A stretch of 64,000 bases of DNA, from assembly GCF_028548455.1 (NCBI RefSeq), contig NZ_JAQQLF010000013.1, positions 1 through 64,000 on the forward strand, read 5' to 3'. The notes below the pieces were generated by a model. The model saw nothing but the letters and a program-made list of their open reading frames with translations, did no database searches and was not told where the DNA came from. This document shows, piece after piece, positions 18,695 through 27,203 of the stretch. The DNA is from Vogesella aquatica. GTDB lineage: Bacteria; Pseudomonadota; Gammaproteobacteria; Burkholderiales; Chromobacteriaceae. Made by a program: the position numbers and the translations under genes. Every line of letters begins with the position of its first letter. Within the stretch, counting starts at the first letter, position 1.

Positions 18695-18943
18695 TGTAAT
18701 GTTCACTTCTGCCATTTCAAAACGGCCAAACCCTACCCTACCCTGCCGCCAGCCCGGCAAGCAATATGCCCAAGGGGGCAAATGCCTTGCCGGATGGCTG
18801 GCAACAGTACTTCTTTAGCAGTGCCACCATGCCAGCACGCGGCCGGTAACACCGCCCTGGCAGCAAATTGAAGCATCAACCGCCAGGACAAGCCGGCTCG
18901 GCATACGCACCAGAATGATGCCGGCCAGCACTGCAGCAAGACC

Positions 18944-18973
18944 AGATTAGCCGATGTTTAATAAAATTGACAA
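18944..18973 (-). promoter_or_regulatory. Candidate potGHI promoter
   Basis: On the minus strand TTGTCA (18968-18973) and TAATCT (18944-18949) are 18 bases apart. This would place the transcript start roughly 275 bases before potG. Confidence 0.4.
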
Positions 18974-19140
18974 CAGACATGCAAAAGCCAGGCCAGATCG
19001 GCATGATCAGCAAAAAAAATGCCGCGGCGCAGCATGAAAATGCTTGCCCCACAGCAAGATGCCCAGTTTTGGCGGATAGGCACCGCAGCACAAGTAGCCG
19101 GCAAGCACCTGCGTTTAATCCATCCAACAGCCTGCTTTTC

Positions 19141-20928
19141 TTAATGCATTACCGCAGCCATCACGTCGTTTTCGATATAAATTGCACTACCATCCTGTTT
19201 TTTAGCCATTTTTTTGGCATGTGTTGCCGCCGAAGCCACCGCATAGTGCGAGGCAAAAAAGCCCGGCCTGACTTGCAGCACGCCAATCGACACGCTGGTT
19301 AGCGGGAAAAATTGCACCTGCCCCTGGCGGTCTGCCACACAAAACCCGCCAGCCAGGCGATCTCCTTCGGAAAAAAGCGCCAGCACACTCTGGTCAAATT
19401 GCTGCAAGACCCGCTGCAAACGCATTTCCCAGTTGCAGCTTTGCAACAACAGCACAAAATCATCGCCACCAACATGGCCGACAAAGTCGCGCGCGCTGTC
19501 TACGGCTGTTTCCAGAATGGTGCCCAGCAAGCGAATCATGTCATCGCCTGCACCATAACCGTACTGATCGTTGAATGGCTTGAAATGGTCCAGATCCACG
19601 TAGGCCACGGCAAAGCTGCGGCCTTCTTCCAGCAGCCGCGCGACCTCGTCGCTGATAGGCACGTTACCGGGCAGGCCGGTCAACGGGTTGGCATAGCGTG
19701 CGGCCAACAGCTGTTGTTCGCTGATGACGCGCATCAGGTCGTGGCCAGTCCCCATGCCCAGATAGTGGCCATCTTCCACGATGATGAAGCCATCCAGCAG
19801 ATAGCGCCGGTCAGCCGCCACCACACGGTGGGACAGCGTCTGGATATCCAGCTCTGCCGGCACCACCAGCGGTGCACCATCGGCCAGTGTCATGCACGAC
19901 TTCTTGGCCAGCAACTCGCGGCTGAATGGCTTGGCAAACGATTCCAGCACGTGGTGGCGCGACAGCAGCCCTACCGGCCGGCCACCGCGCAAGACGGGTA
20001 TGGCAAACAAGTCCGGCTGGTCGGCGAACAGGCGATAAGCCTGCTCGCAGTTGGCCGTATCCGGTAGCGCCTGCACCGCCACGAGCAGGCTACGCGCCTG
20101 CGGCAGCGTGCGGCCAACTTTGACCGGCGCATAACCTGGCAAGTTGTAACGCGTGGCTTTGCCAGGCTTGGTCACCGGGCGCGACATCAGATAGCCCTGC
20201 CCCATCAACACCCCCAGATCGCGCAGCACGGCCAATTCCTCGGCCTGCTCCACCCCTTCGGCCACCAGCGTGGAACCGGCGGCCCGTGCCATATCGACCA
20301 GCGAGCGGACAAACTGCAACTTGATCGGGTCCTGGTGAATATTTTGAACAAAGTACTTATCCAGCTTGACCAGCTCCGGGCTCAGCTCACTCCATAAGCG
20401 CAGGTTGGAGTAGCCTTCACCCAGATCATCCAGTGCTAGCCGCAGCCCGCTGGCACGCAAGGCATCGACCACCTTGCGCAGCACAGGGTACGTGGCATTG
20501 GGCCGGGTTTCGGTCAGCTCCAGCACCACCCGCTCCGCCTGCACACCGCTGACAGCCAGCATGCCCAGCAACCCGTCTACGGTCAGATCGTCACACAGCA
20601 GCGTATCGGGCATGACATTCATGAATAGATGTCCCGGCAGTTGCTGCCGGGCGAACTCGCGCAGCACAGCGGACATGCATACCTGATCCAGCACGGCAGA
20701 CAGGCCGGCCTCCGCCGCATGGGCAAACAAGGCCACCGGCGAGTGCAAAATGGAATCGGAAGGGCCGCGTACCAGTGCCTCGTAGCCCAGCAGCTCGCCG
20801 GACGCCAGATACACAATGGGCTGAAACACCACCTGCACCAGGCCTTCGCGGATGATTTTCTCCAGCAGCAAGCGGCTGGGGGCAGGCTGGGGCATGGCGA
20901 GCGTCACATCATCAAGACATGTATTCAT
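19141..20928 (-). CDS. Cyclic-di-GMP protein, EAL domain first, degenerate GGDEF last
   Basis: A 595-residue cytoplasmic protein with reversed domain order. The N-terminal EAL domain (about 20-260) keeps the phosphodiesterase residues: YEALVRG, FMNVMP, LELTETR, LALDDLGEGYSN, KLDKYF, VAEGVE and MGQGYLMSRP. A middle region (about 290-410) looks like a pair of CBS-type modules (PVLRGGRPVGLLSRHHVLE; LLDGFIIVEDGHYLGMGTGHDLM). The C-terminal GGDEF domain carries GGDDF at about 487-491 instead of GGDEF/GGEEF. The likely activity is cyclic-di-GMP hydrolysis, with the GGDEF domain possibly as a GTP sensor (inference). No signal peptide or membrane segment; single gene. Confidence 0.9.
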   Translation of the reverse strand: MNTCLDDVTLAMPQPAPSRLLLEKIIREGLVQVVFQPIVYLASGELLGYEALVRGPSDSILHSPVALFAHAAEAGLSAVLDQVCMSAVLREFARQQLPGHLFMNVMPDTLLCDDLTVDGLLGMLAVSGVQAERVVLELTETRPNATYPVLRKVVDALRASGLRLALDDLGEGYSNLRLWSELSPELVKLDKYFVQNIHQDPIKLQFVRSLVDMARAAGSTLVAEGVEQAEELAVLRDLGVLMGQGYLMSRPVTKPGKATRYNLPGYAPVKVGRTLPQARSLLVAVQALPDTANCEQAYRLFADQPDLFAIPVLRGGRPVGLLSRHHVLESFAKPFSRELLAKKSCMTLADGAPLVVPAELDIQTLSHRVVAADRRYLLDGFIIVEDGHYLGMGTGHDLMRVISEQQLLAARYANPLTGLPGNVPISDEVARLLEEGRSFAVAYVDLDHFKPFNDQYGYGAGDDMIRLLGTILETAVDSARDFVGHVGGDDFVLLLQSCNWEMRLQRVLQQFDQSVLALFSEGDRLAGGFCVADRQGQVQFFPLTSVSIGVLQVRPGFFASHYAVASAATHAKKMAKKQDGSAIYIENDVMAAVMH

Positions 20929-21074
20929 GGGACACCTGCTATCAATAACCCGGCAACTTTAGTACTAATTTGTGACAGATAATGCAGCCCCGCCCAGCCG
21001 CCAAGGCAGTAATGGCAGAGCACACTGCATGAAATTGCCTAGAATGGAGAAAACAACAGCATAGGGAGCGCACC

Positions 21075-21863
21075 ATGCCATTCTTGCAAACCGAGCAGCG
21101 CCAGCTGTACTACGAAGTCAGCGGCCAAGGCAGCCAGCCGCTGATGCTGTTCAATGGCCTGACCATGAGCACCGCCGCCTGGACGCTGATGGCACCCATG
21201 CTGGAGCAGCGCTTCCGCTTGATCCGGCTGGACTTTCAGGGGCAAGGGCAGAGTGAATCCACCGAACAGCCAGCCTACGCCCTGACCCGCCAGGCCGACG
21301 ATGCCGCCGCCCTGCTGGACCATCTGGGCGTGGAGCAGGTCTATCTGGCCGGCTTGTCCTACGGCGGCATGGTGGCACAGCACTTTGCACGCCGACACCC
21401 GCAAAAGGTTGGCCGCATGCTGCTGGCAGCCACCCTGGCGTGGTCGGATGCCATCAATACCCAGATTGCCTTAAGCTGGTCCCAGGCCGAAACGGCCGGT
21501 GGCAGTGACCTGCGCTTTGACGTCAGCTTGCCATGGCTGTTTTCCAGCCGCTTCCTGCAGGCTGGCCAAGCCATGCTGCCAGACCTGAAACGCATTGCCG
21601 CCACGGTAGAATGGGTAGCCATCGAACGCATCATCGCCGGCGTGATGGCACACGATGCACGCAGCTGGCTGGGGGACCTGACAGTGCCGACCCACATCAT
21701 CGTGGGGGACGAAGACCGGCTGACCCCGCTCTACCAGGCCCGTCTGTTGCAGCAGGGCATACCCGGCGCCAGCCTGAGTATCTTGCCCGGTGCCGGCCAC
21801 GCGCTGCACCTGGAAGCGCCGCAGCAGTTTTGCCAACACATTTTCCAGTTTGCCACCCCGTAA
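21075..21863 (+). CDS. Alpha/beta-fold hydrolase
   Basis: A 262-residue cytoplasmic hydrolase. The nucleophile elbow is GLSYGG with Ser95. The acid is in the strand IIVGDEDRLTP and the histidine in GAGHALHLE near the C-terminus, completing a Ser-Asp-His triad. Overall it resembles the 3-oxoadipate enol-lactonase branch (MPFLQTEQRQLYYEVSGQG start, YGGMVAQHFARRHP), but the substrate is not determined. It is followed after 12 bases by a crotonase with a good AAAGGAGG ribosome binding site, so the two probably work in the same acyl or ester degradation route. Confidence 0.88.
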   Translation: MPFLQTEQRQLYYEVSGQGSQPLMLFNGLTMSTAAWTLMAPMLEQRFRLIRLDFQGQGQSESTEQPAYALTRQADDAAALLDHLGVEQVYLAGLSYGGMVAQHFARRHPQKVGRMLLAATLAWSDAINTQIALSWSQAETAGGSDLRFDVSLPWLFSSRFLQAGQAMLPDLKRIAATVEWVAIERIIAGVMAHDARSWLGDLTVPTHIIVGDEDRLTPLYQARLLQQGIPGASLSILPGAGHALHLEAPQQFCQHIFQFATP

Positions 21864-21875
21864 AGGAGGTTTCTC

Positions 21876-22664
21876 ATGGCCCAGGACTGCATCCTGCTGT
21901 CTGTAGACGATCGTAATATCGCCACGCTGTCACTCAACCGGCCAGAGCTGCACAACGCCATCGATGACACCCTGGCGCTACGCCTTACCCGCGAGCTACA
22001 CGAGCTGGGCCGCGACCCGTCCATTCGTGCCATTGTGCTGACAGGCAGCGGCATGAACTTCTCTACCGGGCACGATATGCAATGGCTGGAAAGGCTGAAT
22101 ACAGCCGACGATGCCACCCTGCAACAGCAGGCCCGCCTGCTGGCCCAGCTGATGGTCACCCTGGATACGCTACCCAAGCCCACTATTGCCAAGGTGCACG
22201 GCTCGGCATTTGGCATTGGCGTGGGGCTGGTTGCCTGCTGCGATGTGGCCATTTCCTGTACCGACAGCCTGTTCGGCTTTTCCGAGGTCAAGCTGGGCAG
22301 CATCCCTTCGTCCATCGCCCCGTACATCATCCGCGCCATCGGTGCCCGAGCCACGCGGCGCTATTTCATTACGGCAGAGCGATTCAATGCCGGCAAAGCC
22401 AAGCGCCTGGGTTTGGTGCACCAGGTCGTCGAGGCAGACGAGCTGGATGCCAGCCTGGAGATGACACTGCGCCACCTGCTGCACAATGGCCCGCAAGCCA
22501 TGGTAGCGGCCAAGCAGCTGGTAAACGACATCAGCCAGCTGGGCACCAGCCAGGCCGCGCTGGACATCAGCATCGCGCGCATTACCAGCGTACGCACCAG
22601 CGAGGAAGGCCGCGAAGGGATCTATGCCTACCTGCAAAAAAGGGCACCGGGCTGGATGCTCTGA
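21876..22664 (+). CDS. Enoyl-CoA hydratase/isomerase (crotonase), LiuC-like
   Basis: A 262-residue crotonase. The oxyanion-hole segments are SGMNFSTGHDMQWL (about residue 50) and KVHGSAFGIGVGLVACCDVAIS (about residue 105). The region LGSIPSSIAPYIIRAIGARATRRYFITAERF resembles methylglutaconyl-CoA hydratases of leucine breakdown (LiuC), but no other liu genes are nearby, so this is only a suggestion. AAAGGAGG lies just upstream. It forms a two-gene unit with the alpha/beta hydrolase and is followed by a terminator. Confidence 0.9.
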   Translation: MAQDCILLSVDDRNIATLSLNRPELHNAIDDTLALRLTRELHELGRDPSIRAIVLTGSGMNFSTGHDMQWLERLNTADDATLQQQARLLAQLMVTLDTLPKPTIAKVHGSAFGIGVGLVACCDVAISCTDSLFGFSEVKLGSIPSSIAPYIIRAIGARATRRYFITAERFNAGKAKRLGLVHQVVEADELDASLEMTLRHLLHNGPQAMVAAKQLVNDISQLGTSQAALDISIARITSVRTSEEGREGIYAYLQKRAPGWML

Positions 22665-22690
22665 TTTGCACGATTGCGCCATCAATGTTC

Positions 22691-22731
22691 AGACCCGTGC
22701 CGCCAGCCTTTGGCGCCACGGGTCTTTGTTT
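22691..22731 (+). terminator. Intrinsic terminator after the crotonase gene
   Basis: AGACCCGTG (22691-22699) pairs with CACGGGTCT (22717-22725), with T-rich sequence following. The promoter of astE must therefore lie between this and 22760. Confidence 0.75.
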
Positions 22732-22760
22732 AGAATGGGGCAAACCCTGAAGGAAGCACC

Positions 22761-23768
22761 ATGAAACCGTTTCACCCCGCCAAGGATTTCCTGTCCCTCA
22801 CGCTACAAGCGCTGACACCCGAGCAGCCACAGTGGCAGCAGCACGGCATTCACGCCCACTGGCTTGCCCCGGGGCTGCTAGAACTCCGCCCGGCCCACCC
22901 TGCGGCCAACCTTGAGCACATCCTGCTGTCTGCCGGTGTGCATGGCAACGAGACCGCGCCCATCGAAGTGTTAAGCGGTATCGTGAACGACCTGCTGGCG
23001 GGCAGCCTGCCCCTGCACGCCCGGCTACTGGTCGCCCTGGGTAACATCCCGGCCATGCAAGCCGGCAAGCGTTTTATCGATTACGACATGAACCGCCTGT
23101 TCAACGGCCAGCATGCCAGCCAGCCGCAAGCGGCCGAGGCAGCCCGCGCGGGCGAGCTGGAGCAGGCCGCACAACAGTTCTTCAGTCGCGCCACTGGGCC
23201 GCGCCGCCATTACGACCTGCACACCGCGATCCGTGGTTCGGTATTCGAGCGCTTTGCCATCTACCCTTACCTGCACGATCGCCAGCACAACCGAGAACAG
23301 CTGATGTGGCTGGCCCAGGCCGACATCCATACCGTACTGCTGCACAGCAAGCCAGCCGCCACCTTCAGCTATTTCACCAGCCAGCACTGCCAGGCGGACG
23401 CATTCACGCTGGAGCTGGGCAAAGCGCGCCCGTTTGGCCAGAACGACCTGGGCCGCTTTAGCGGCATCGACAAGGCACTACGACAGCTGGTCAGCGGCCA
23501 ACCATGCACCGCTGCCCCCTACGATGCCAGCCAGGTACAGCTATTCCGCGCCAGCTACGACCTGATCAAGCATAGCGGCGACTTTGTCTTGCACCTGGCG
23601 GACGAGGTGGAAAACTTCACCGCCTTGCCTGATGGCATGCTGATTGCCGAAGACGGCGATATTCGCCATATCGCCAAAGGCGGAGAAGAGCGCATTCTGT
23701 TCCCCAACCCGCGCGTCAGCATCGGCCTGCGTGCCGGCATCATCATCGCGCCGACGACGCTGGACTAG
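22761..23768 (+). CDS. astE: Succinylglutamate desuccinylase
   Basis: A 335-residue zinc carboxypeptidase-like enzyme, the last step of the arginine succinyltransferase pathway (N-succinylglutamate to glutamate + succinate). Zinc ligands are H61 and E64 in GVHGNETAPIE and H154 in YDLHTAIRG; the catalytic glutamate is E218 in TLELGKARPFG. The length fits AstE. Unusually, it stands alone: no astCADB genes are next to it, so the rest of the pathway must be elsewhere. It carries an exact GTTGGCCGCA repeat (22901) and ends at a strong terminator. Confidence 0.95.
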   Translation: MKPFHPAKDFLSLTLQALTPEQPQWQQHGIHAHWLAPGLLELRPAHPAANLEHILLSAGVHGNETAPIEVLSGIVNDLLAGSLPLHARLLVALGNIPAMQAGKRFIDYDMNRLFNGQHASQPQAAEAARAGELEQAAQQFFSRATGPRRHYDLHTAIRGSVFERFAIYPYLHDRQHNREQLMWLAQADIHTVLLHSKPAATFSYFTSQHCQADAFTLELGKARPFGQNDLGRFSGIDKALRQLVSGQPCTAAPYDASQVQLFRASYDLIKHSGDFVLHLADEVENFTALPDGMLIAEDGDIRHIAKGGEERILFPNPRVSIGLRAGIIIAPTTLD

Positions 23769-23820
23769 GCAGATATCCACAGCAAAACGGGAAAAAGCTG
23801 TGGACAAGCTGTGAAAACCA

Positions 23821-23867
23821 CAAAAAAAATATGCGGCATCAGCCACTTGGCTATGCCGCATATTTTT
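23821..23867. terminator. Bidirectional terminator between astE and the GGDEF-EAL gene
   Basis: A 13-base perfect stem (23827-23839 with 23853-23865, core ATGCGGCAT) with an inner AGCC/GGCT stem is flanked by an A run on the left and a T run on the right. It separates two convergent genes and should work both ways. Confidence 0.85.
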
Positions 23868-23919
23868 CAGGCAATGCTACGCCGCCATTAACCCGGCCTG
23901 CCCTACACCCTGCACGTAC

Positions 23920-26229
23920 TTACAAGCCCTGATACTTGCGCAACCAGGCTGCAAAAGCCGCCAGCGGCACAGGGCGGGAGTAGAAATAGCCCTGGCCGAA
24001 ATCACAACCCAGCTCGTGCAGCTTGTCGCTGATTTCCTGCGTCTCCACCCCTTCGGCGACCACTTTGAAACCCAGGGAATGGGCCAGCTCGGTAGTGGAG
24101 CGCACAATCATGGCATCTGCCTCGCTCTCCACCACTTCCTTGACAAAGGCTCGGTCGATTTTCAGCTCCGACACCGGCAGCTGCTTGACGTAGGCCAGCG
24201 AAGAATAACCGGTACCATAATCGTCGATAGCCAGCGCCATACCCATATTGCGCAAGGCATGCAGCGTTTCCAGCGCACGATCCGGGTCTTCCATCACCCC
24301 GCTTTCCGTGATCTCCAGGCACAGGTACTGCTTGGGCAGGCCCGCCATCGTCAGGCAGCTATCCACAAACGCCGGCAGTGCCGCGTCCAGCAAATCCCGC
24401 GTAGACAGGTTGACCGAGATACGCACCGGCGTGCCTGCGGCCAACAGCTCGGCGCCGTCAATGCAGGCACGCGCAATCACCCAATGGGTAATCTCGCGGA
24501 TATAGCCGGTTTGCTCGGCAAACGGAATGAACTCAAATGGCGGCACAAAACCACGCACCGGGTGCTCCCAGCGCACCAGTGCCTCTGCCTCGCAATGCCG
24601 GCTACCATCCAGTGCCACTTTGGGCTGGTAATGCAGGGTCAGCTGCTCCTGATTCAGCGCTTCTTTCAGGTCGCCCAGCAGGGAAAGATGCTCTTCACGG
24701 AACTGGCGTTTGGCCGCGTCGTATACCGATACGGTGCACTTCTTGCGCTTGGAGACATACATTGCCTCATCCGCACAGCGCAGCAGATCCTGCGCCGTGG
24801 CGGCGTGCTCCGGATAGCTGGCAATGCCGATACTGGCGCGCACATCCAGCTTGCGCTCGTCTACCGCCAGCTGCCGCTCGAAACCTTGCAATACCAGCTG
24901 CAGTACTTCCTGGTAATCGGTACCGGACACAACAAAGGCAAACTCATCCCCGCCAAGGCGCGCCAGCACCCCGCCAAAGCGGGCCACCTCGGCATGCAGC
25001 CAGAAGCCGATACGCATGATGACGCGGTCACCGGCTACATGGCCCAAGGTATCGTTCAGCTGCTGGAAACGGTCCAGATCCAGCAACATCACAGTCTGGC
25101 TCTGTGTGCTGTTTTCCAGCCTGCGCCCCAGCTCGCTCAGAAAACCAGCCCGGTTCACCAGACCCGTCAGGGAGTCACGATAGGCCAGCGCCAGGATTTC
25201 CTGCTCGCGCTCGGCAATGGCGACCTGCATGTGATCCAGGCTGTCTGCCAGCTCGGCCAGCTCGCTGGTTTCCGGCCGCTCCACTTTTTCGGCATAGCTA
25301 CCGTCACGAATCTTTTTGGCTACCGCTACCAAGCGGTGCAAAGGCGTGGTCACCACGCCGGCCACCTTGAAGCTGGCGAGAATGCACAGCAAAAGGCTGG
25401 CGATGGCCAAGGCCAGCAAAGCCTTCTGCAGCGCATAAAACGGCGCCAGGATTTCTAGCAGCGGTCGCTGCAGTACGGCGTAGACGTGGCCACCGCCGCC
25501 ACCGGCAATGGGCAGCAAGCGGGACTGGTACGGCGCACCAGCCAGTTCAAGGCGCTTTTCATGCGTAGGGTGAGAAAGCAGATCTTTCAGCTGTTCGGCC
25601 GGCAATGTAGAAGCAAAACTGTGCCAGTTGCCCTTGCCGTCTTTGGTCAAAAAGGTCACCTCCAGATCGGACATTTCCTTCAGGTCCTTGGCAACCTTCC
25701 CGGTAAGCTTCACCCCCAGCGTAATCCAGCCGATGACTACCGGCGCCTTTACCGGCACCACCACCAGCTCGTAAGCCTCACCCTTCACCACCTTGATACC
25801 GCTAGCCACACCGTCTTTGCGGGCTGCTTGCATCAAGTCGGGAAACGGGTACACCCCGTCACGCGCTACACCCAGATTATCTGCCGGCACGCTGCCTTGC
25901 AGGTCGCTAAGCAATACCAGCTCGGCTCCCAGACGTTTGGCATGATTCTGCAGCGCAGACAGCATCGTGGGGCCATCTGCCGTGGCCAGTGCCTCACGGA
26001 AAGCAAAGTCACCCACCAGCACCTGCGTTGCCTGGATAAGCAGCTTGCTATTTTGCTCCAGCAAGCGGTTGAACACGCGCTGCCCGGTCTCCAGCTCCTG
26101 TTCGGCCTGCTCTTCGAAAATACCGAGGTTGGCCGCACTGACCATAAAGAAAGACACACCCAGCACGACCGCCAGCAAGGTGGTAAACAACAGGGTTACC
26201 CTGAAACGCAAGGTTTTTGCCAAGCGCAC
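23920..26229 (-). CDS. Membrane-bound GGDEF-EAL cyclic-di-GMP enzyme with a periplasmic sensor
   Basis: A 769-residue protein. Transmembrane helix 1 (about 11-33) and helix 2 (about 270-292) enclose a periplasmic sensor domain of about 230 residues. A HAMP-like linker follows (VVTTPLHRLVAVAKKIRDGSYAEKVE). The GGDEF domain has an intact GGDEF motif (RLGGDEFAFV) and the EAL domain an intact EAEALVRWEHP, SVNLS, LEITESG, AIDDYGTGYSSL and VAEGVET. Both activities are therefore possible. The start is GTG with AAGGGGG 8 bases upstream, 1 base after the stop of the cupredoxin-like gene, so the two are co-expressed and the secreted partner may modulate the sensor (inference). Confidence 0.93.
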   Translation of the reverse strand: MRLAKTLRFRVTLLFTTLLAVVLGVSFFMVSAANLGIFEEQAEQELETGQRVFNRLLEQNSKLLIQATQVLVGDFAFREALATADGPTMLSALQNHAKRLGAELVLLSDLQGSVPADNLGVARDGVYPFPDLMQAARKDGVASGIKVVKGEAYELVVVPVKAPVVIGWITLGVKLTGKVAKDLKEMSDLEVTFLTKDGKGNWHSFASTLPAEQLKDLLSHPTHEKRLELAGAPYQSRLLPIAGGGGGHVYAVLQRPLLEILAPFYALQKALLALAIASLLLCILASFKVAGVVTTPLHRLVAVAKKIRDGSYAEKVERPETSELAELADSLDHMQVAIAEREQEILALAYRDSLTGLVNRAGFLSELGRRLENSTQSQTVMLLDLDRFQQLNDTLGHVAGDRVIMRIGFWLHAEVARFGGVLARLGGDEFAFVVSGTDYQEVLQLVLQGFERQLAVDERKLDVRASIGIASYPEHAATAQDLLRCADEAMYVSKRKKCTVSVYDAAKRQFREEHLSLLGDLKEALNQEQLTLHYQPKVALDGSRHCEAEALVRWEHPVRGFVPPFEFIPFAEQTGYIREITHWVIARACIDGAELLAAGTPVRISVNLSTRDLLDAALPAFVDSCLTMAGLPKQYLCLEITESGVMEDPDRALETLHALRNMGMALAIDDYGTGYSSLAYVKQLPVSELKIDRAFVKEVVESEADAMIVRSTTELAHSLGFKVVAEGVETQEISDKLHELGCDFGQGYFYSRPVPLAAFAAWLRKYQGL

Positions 26230-26230
26230 A

Positions 26231-26857
26231 TTAACCCCCTTGCCGACGCAAGTCTGGCTTGCTCAATATAATTCTGGCCCGCACCGTCTGCGCGGAAGCC
26301 CCTACTTTGACTTGCTGCATCATTTCTTCTTTCATGCGGGGGTGCCATATCGTCATGTTGTAATCACCCGCCGGGACATTTTCCACGACAACACTGCCAC
26401 GCTCTTTGCTCACCGCAAACCAGGGCGTTTCCACCACAAGTACATAGGCCAGCATCCAGTCGTGGATATTGCAGCCCAGCGCCACCAGGCCGGGCTTGTC
26501 GAACACTACCGGCTGGCTGGGTGTGCCCGAATACAGTTTCAGGTCAAATACTTTGGGTGCCGAAAATGAATAGACATGATGGCGTACGTTGTCCTTATTG
26601 GGAAAAGAGACTGCCGTGCCGGCTTGCACAATGGAAACATAGGGCACAAACGTCTTGTCTATCTGTTCGATCGACCCCTTTTGTCCGCCCCTCGGTGCCC
26701 GGCCCTGCAATGGCAGCAAATAAACTGCTGCATCCGCCACCGCCAGACCCTGGCCGTCACTCACTGTCACCGTAACGTCGGCAGCGCGCGCGGGCACGGA
26801 TAGCAAGCTTGTTAGTACGACTACCCCTGTGCACGCAGCAATCTTGTCATATTTCAT
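26231..26857 (-). CDS. Secreted cupredoxin-like protein ('methylamine utilisation' type)
   Basis: 208 residues with a signal peptide (ACTGVVVLTSLLSVPARA, cut near residue 25) and a plastocyanin-like fold. Putative copper ligands are in FPNKDNVRHHVYSFS (His93/94) and GCNIHDWMLAY (Cys129, His132, Met135), the usual His-Cys-His-Met order. Proteins of this kind are often labelled methylamine utilisation proteins although no mau genes are here. The start at 26857 was chosen because an upstream frame would add 23 residues before the signal peptide. One base separates it from the membrane GGDEF-EAL gene. Copper binding and a signalling role are inferred, not shown. Confidence 0.8.
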   Translation of the reverse strand: MKYDKIAACTGVVVLTSLLSVPARAADVTVTVSDGQGLAVADAAVYLLPLQGRAPRGGQKGSIEQIDKTFVPYVSIVQAGTAVSFPNKDNVRHHVYSFSAPKVFDLKLYSGTPSQPVVFDKPGLVALGCNIHDWMLAYVLVVETPWFAVSKERGSVVVENVPAGDYNMTIWHPRMKEEMMQQVKVGASAQTVRARIILSKPDLRRQGG

Positions 26858-26962
26858 CTGGCCGCCCCATGCTTGTATCCCGTCATTATCCAACAAAGCA
26901 GCCGGCTGGCACACTTGAAGTAGCAAGCAAATTAATACAACTCAAATCTTACTTTTTGTTTT

Positions 26963-26991
26963 GATATATTTTAGTTTAAAAGCAGTGCCAA
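26963..26991 (-). promoter_or_regulatory. Candidate promoter of the cupredoxin / GGDEF-EAL pair
   Basis: On the minus strand TTGGCA (26986-26991) and TATATC (26963-26968) are 17 bases apart in an A/T-rich setting, giving a leader of about 100 bases. Confidence 0.45.
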
Positions 26992-27070
26992 CATCCCCGC
27001 ATACCCGACAATGCTTCGCCCTGCATGTATAAAATGTACTCGTTATTTGCCACTACGCCGCCAAAGATCA

Positions 27071-27108
27071 AAAAACCCCCTGCTTGCCATGCAAACAGGG
27101 GGGTTTTT
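27071..27108 (-). terminator. Intrinsic terminator of the trp-accD operon
   Basis: AAAAACCCCCTG (27071-27082) pairs with a C/A-G6-T5 arm (27096-27108). On the minus strand the stem is followed by a T run. It lies about 100 bases after the accD stop codon. Flanking A and T runs could allow it to act in both directions. Confidence 0.75.
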
Positions 27109-27203
27109 AAACAGGCGGCAGAGCTGCGCAGCGGCCCATATCTAACAGAGCAGGTAGCAAAACCCGCCATGCAGACACAAACCGGTGGCCGGCCTATCCA
27201 CGA

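Larger units (their letters stand above)
18663..19140. other. Long leader/intergenic region upstream of potG
   Basis: This 478-base stretch separates potG from the end of the EAL-GGDEF gene. It contains a candidate promoter for potGHI (18944-18973) and a hairpin close to the potG start. No convincing protein gene is present; a 68-codon open frame on the minus strand (18733-18939) has no recognisable features. No clear terminator for the EAL-GGDEF gene was found. Confidence 0.45.
26858..27203. other. Intergenic region between accD and the cupredoxin gene
   Basis: 346 bases. The right-hand part holds the accD terminator (27071-27108). The A/T-rich left part holds a candidate promoter (26963-26991) for the cupredoxin-GGDEF/EAL pair. 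No gene is visible. Confidence 0.5.

Noticed and set aside
18733-18939. 68-codon open frame in the potG leader
   Set aside because: No ribosome binding site and no recognisable features; starts at the presumed transcript start.
24016-25458. 480-codon open frame opposite the GGDEF-EAL gene
   Set aside because: Shadow frame with low-complexity His/Gln composition; no start signal.
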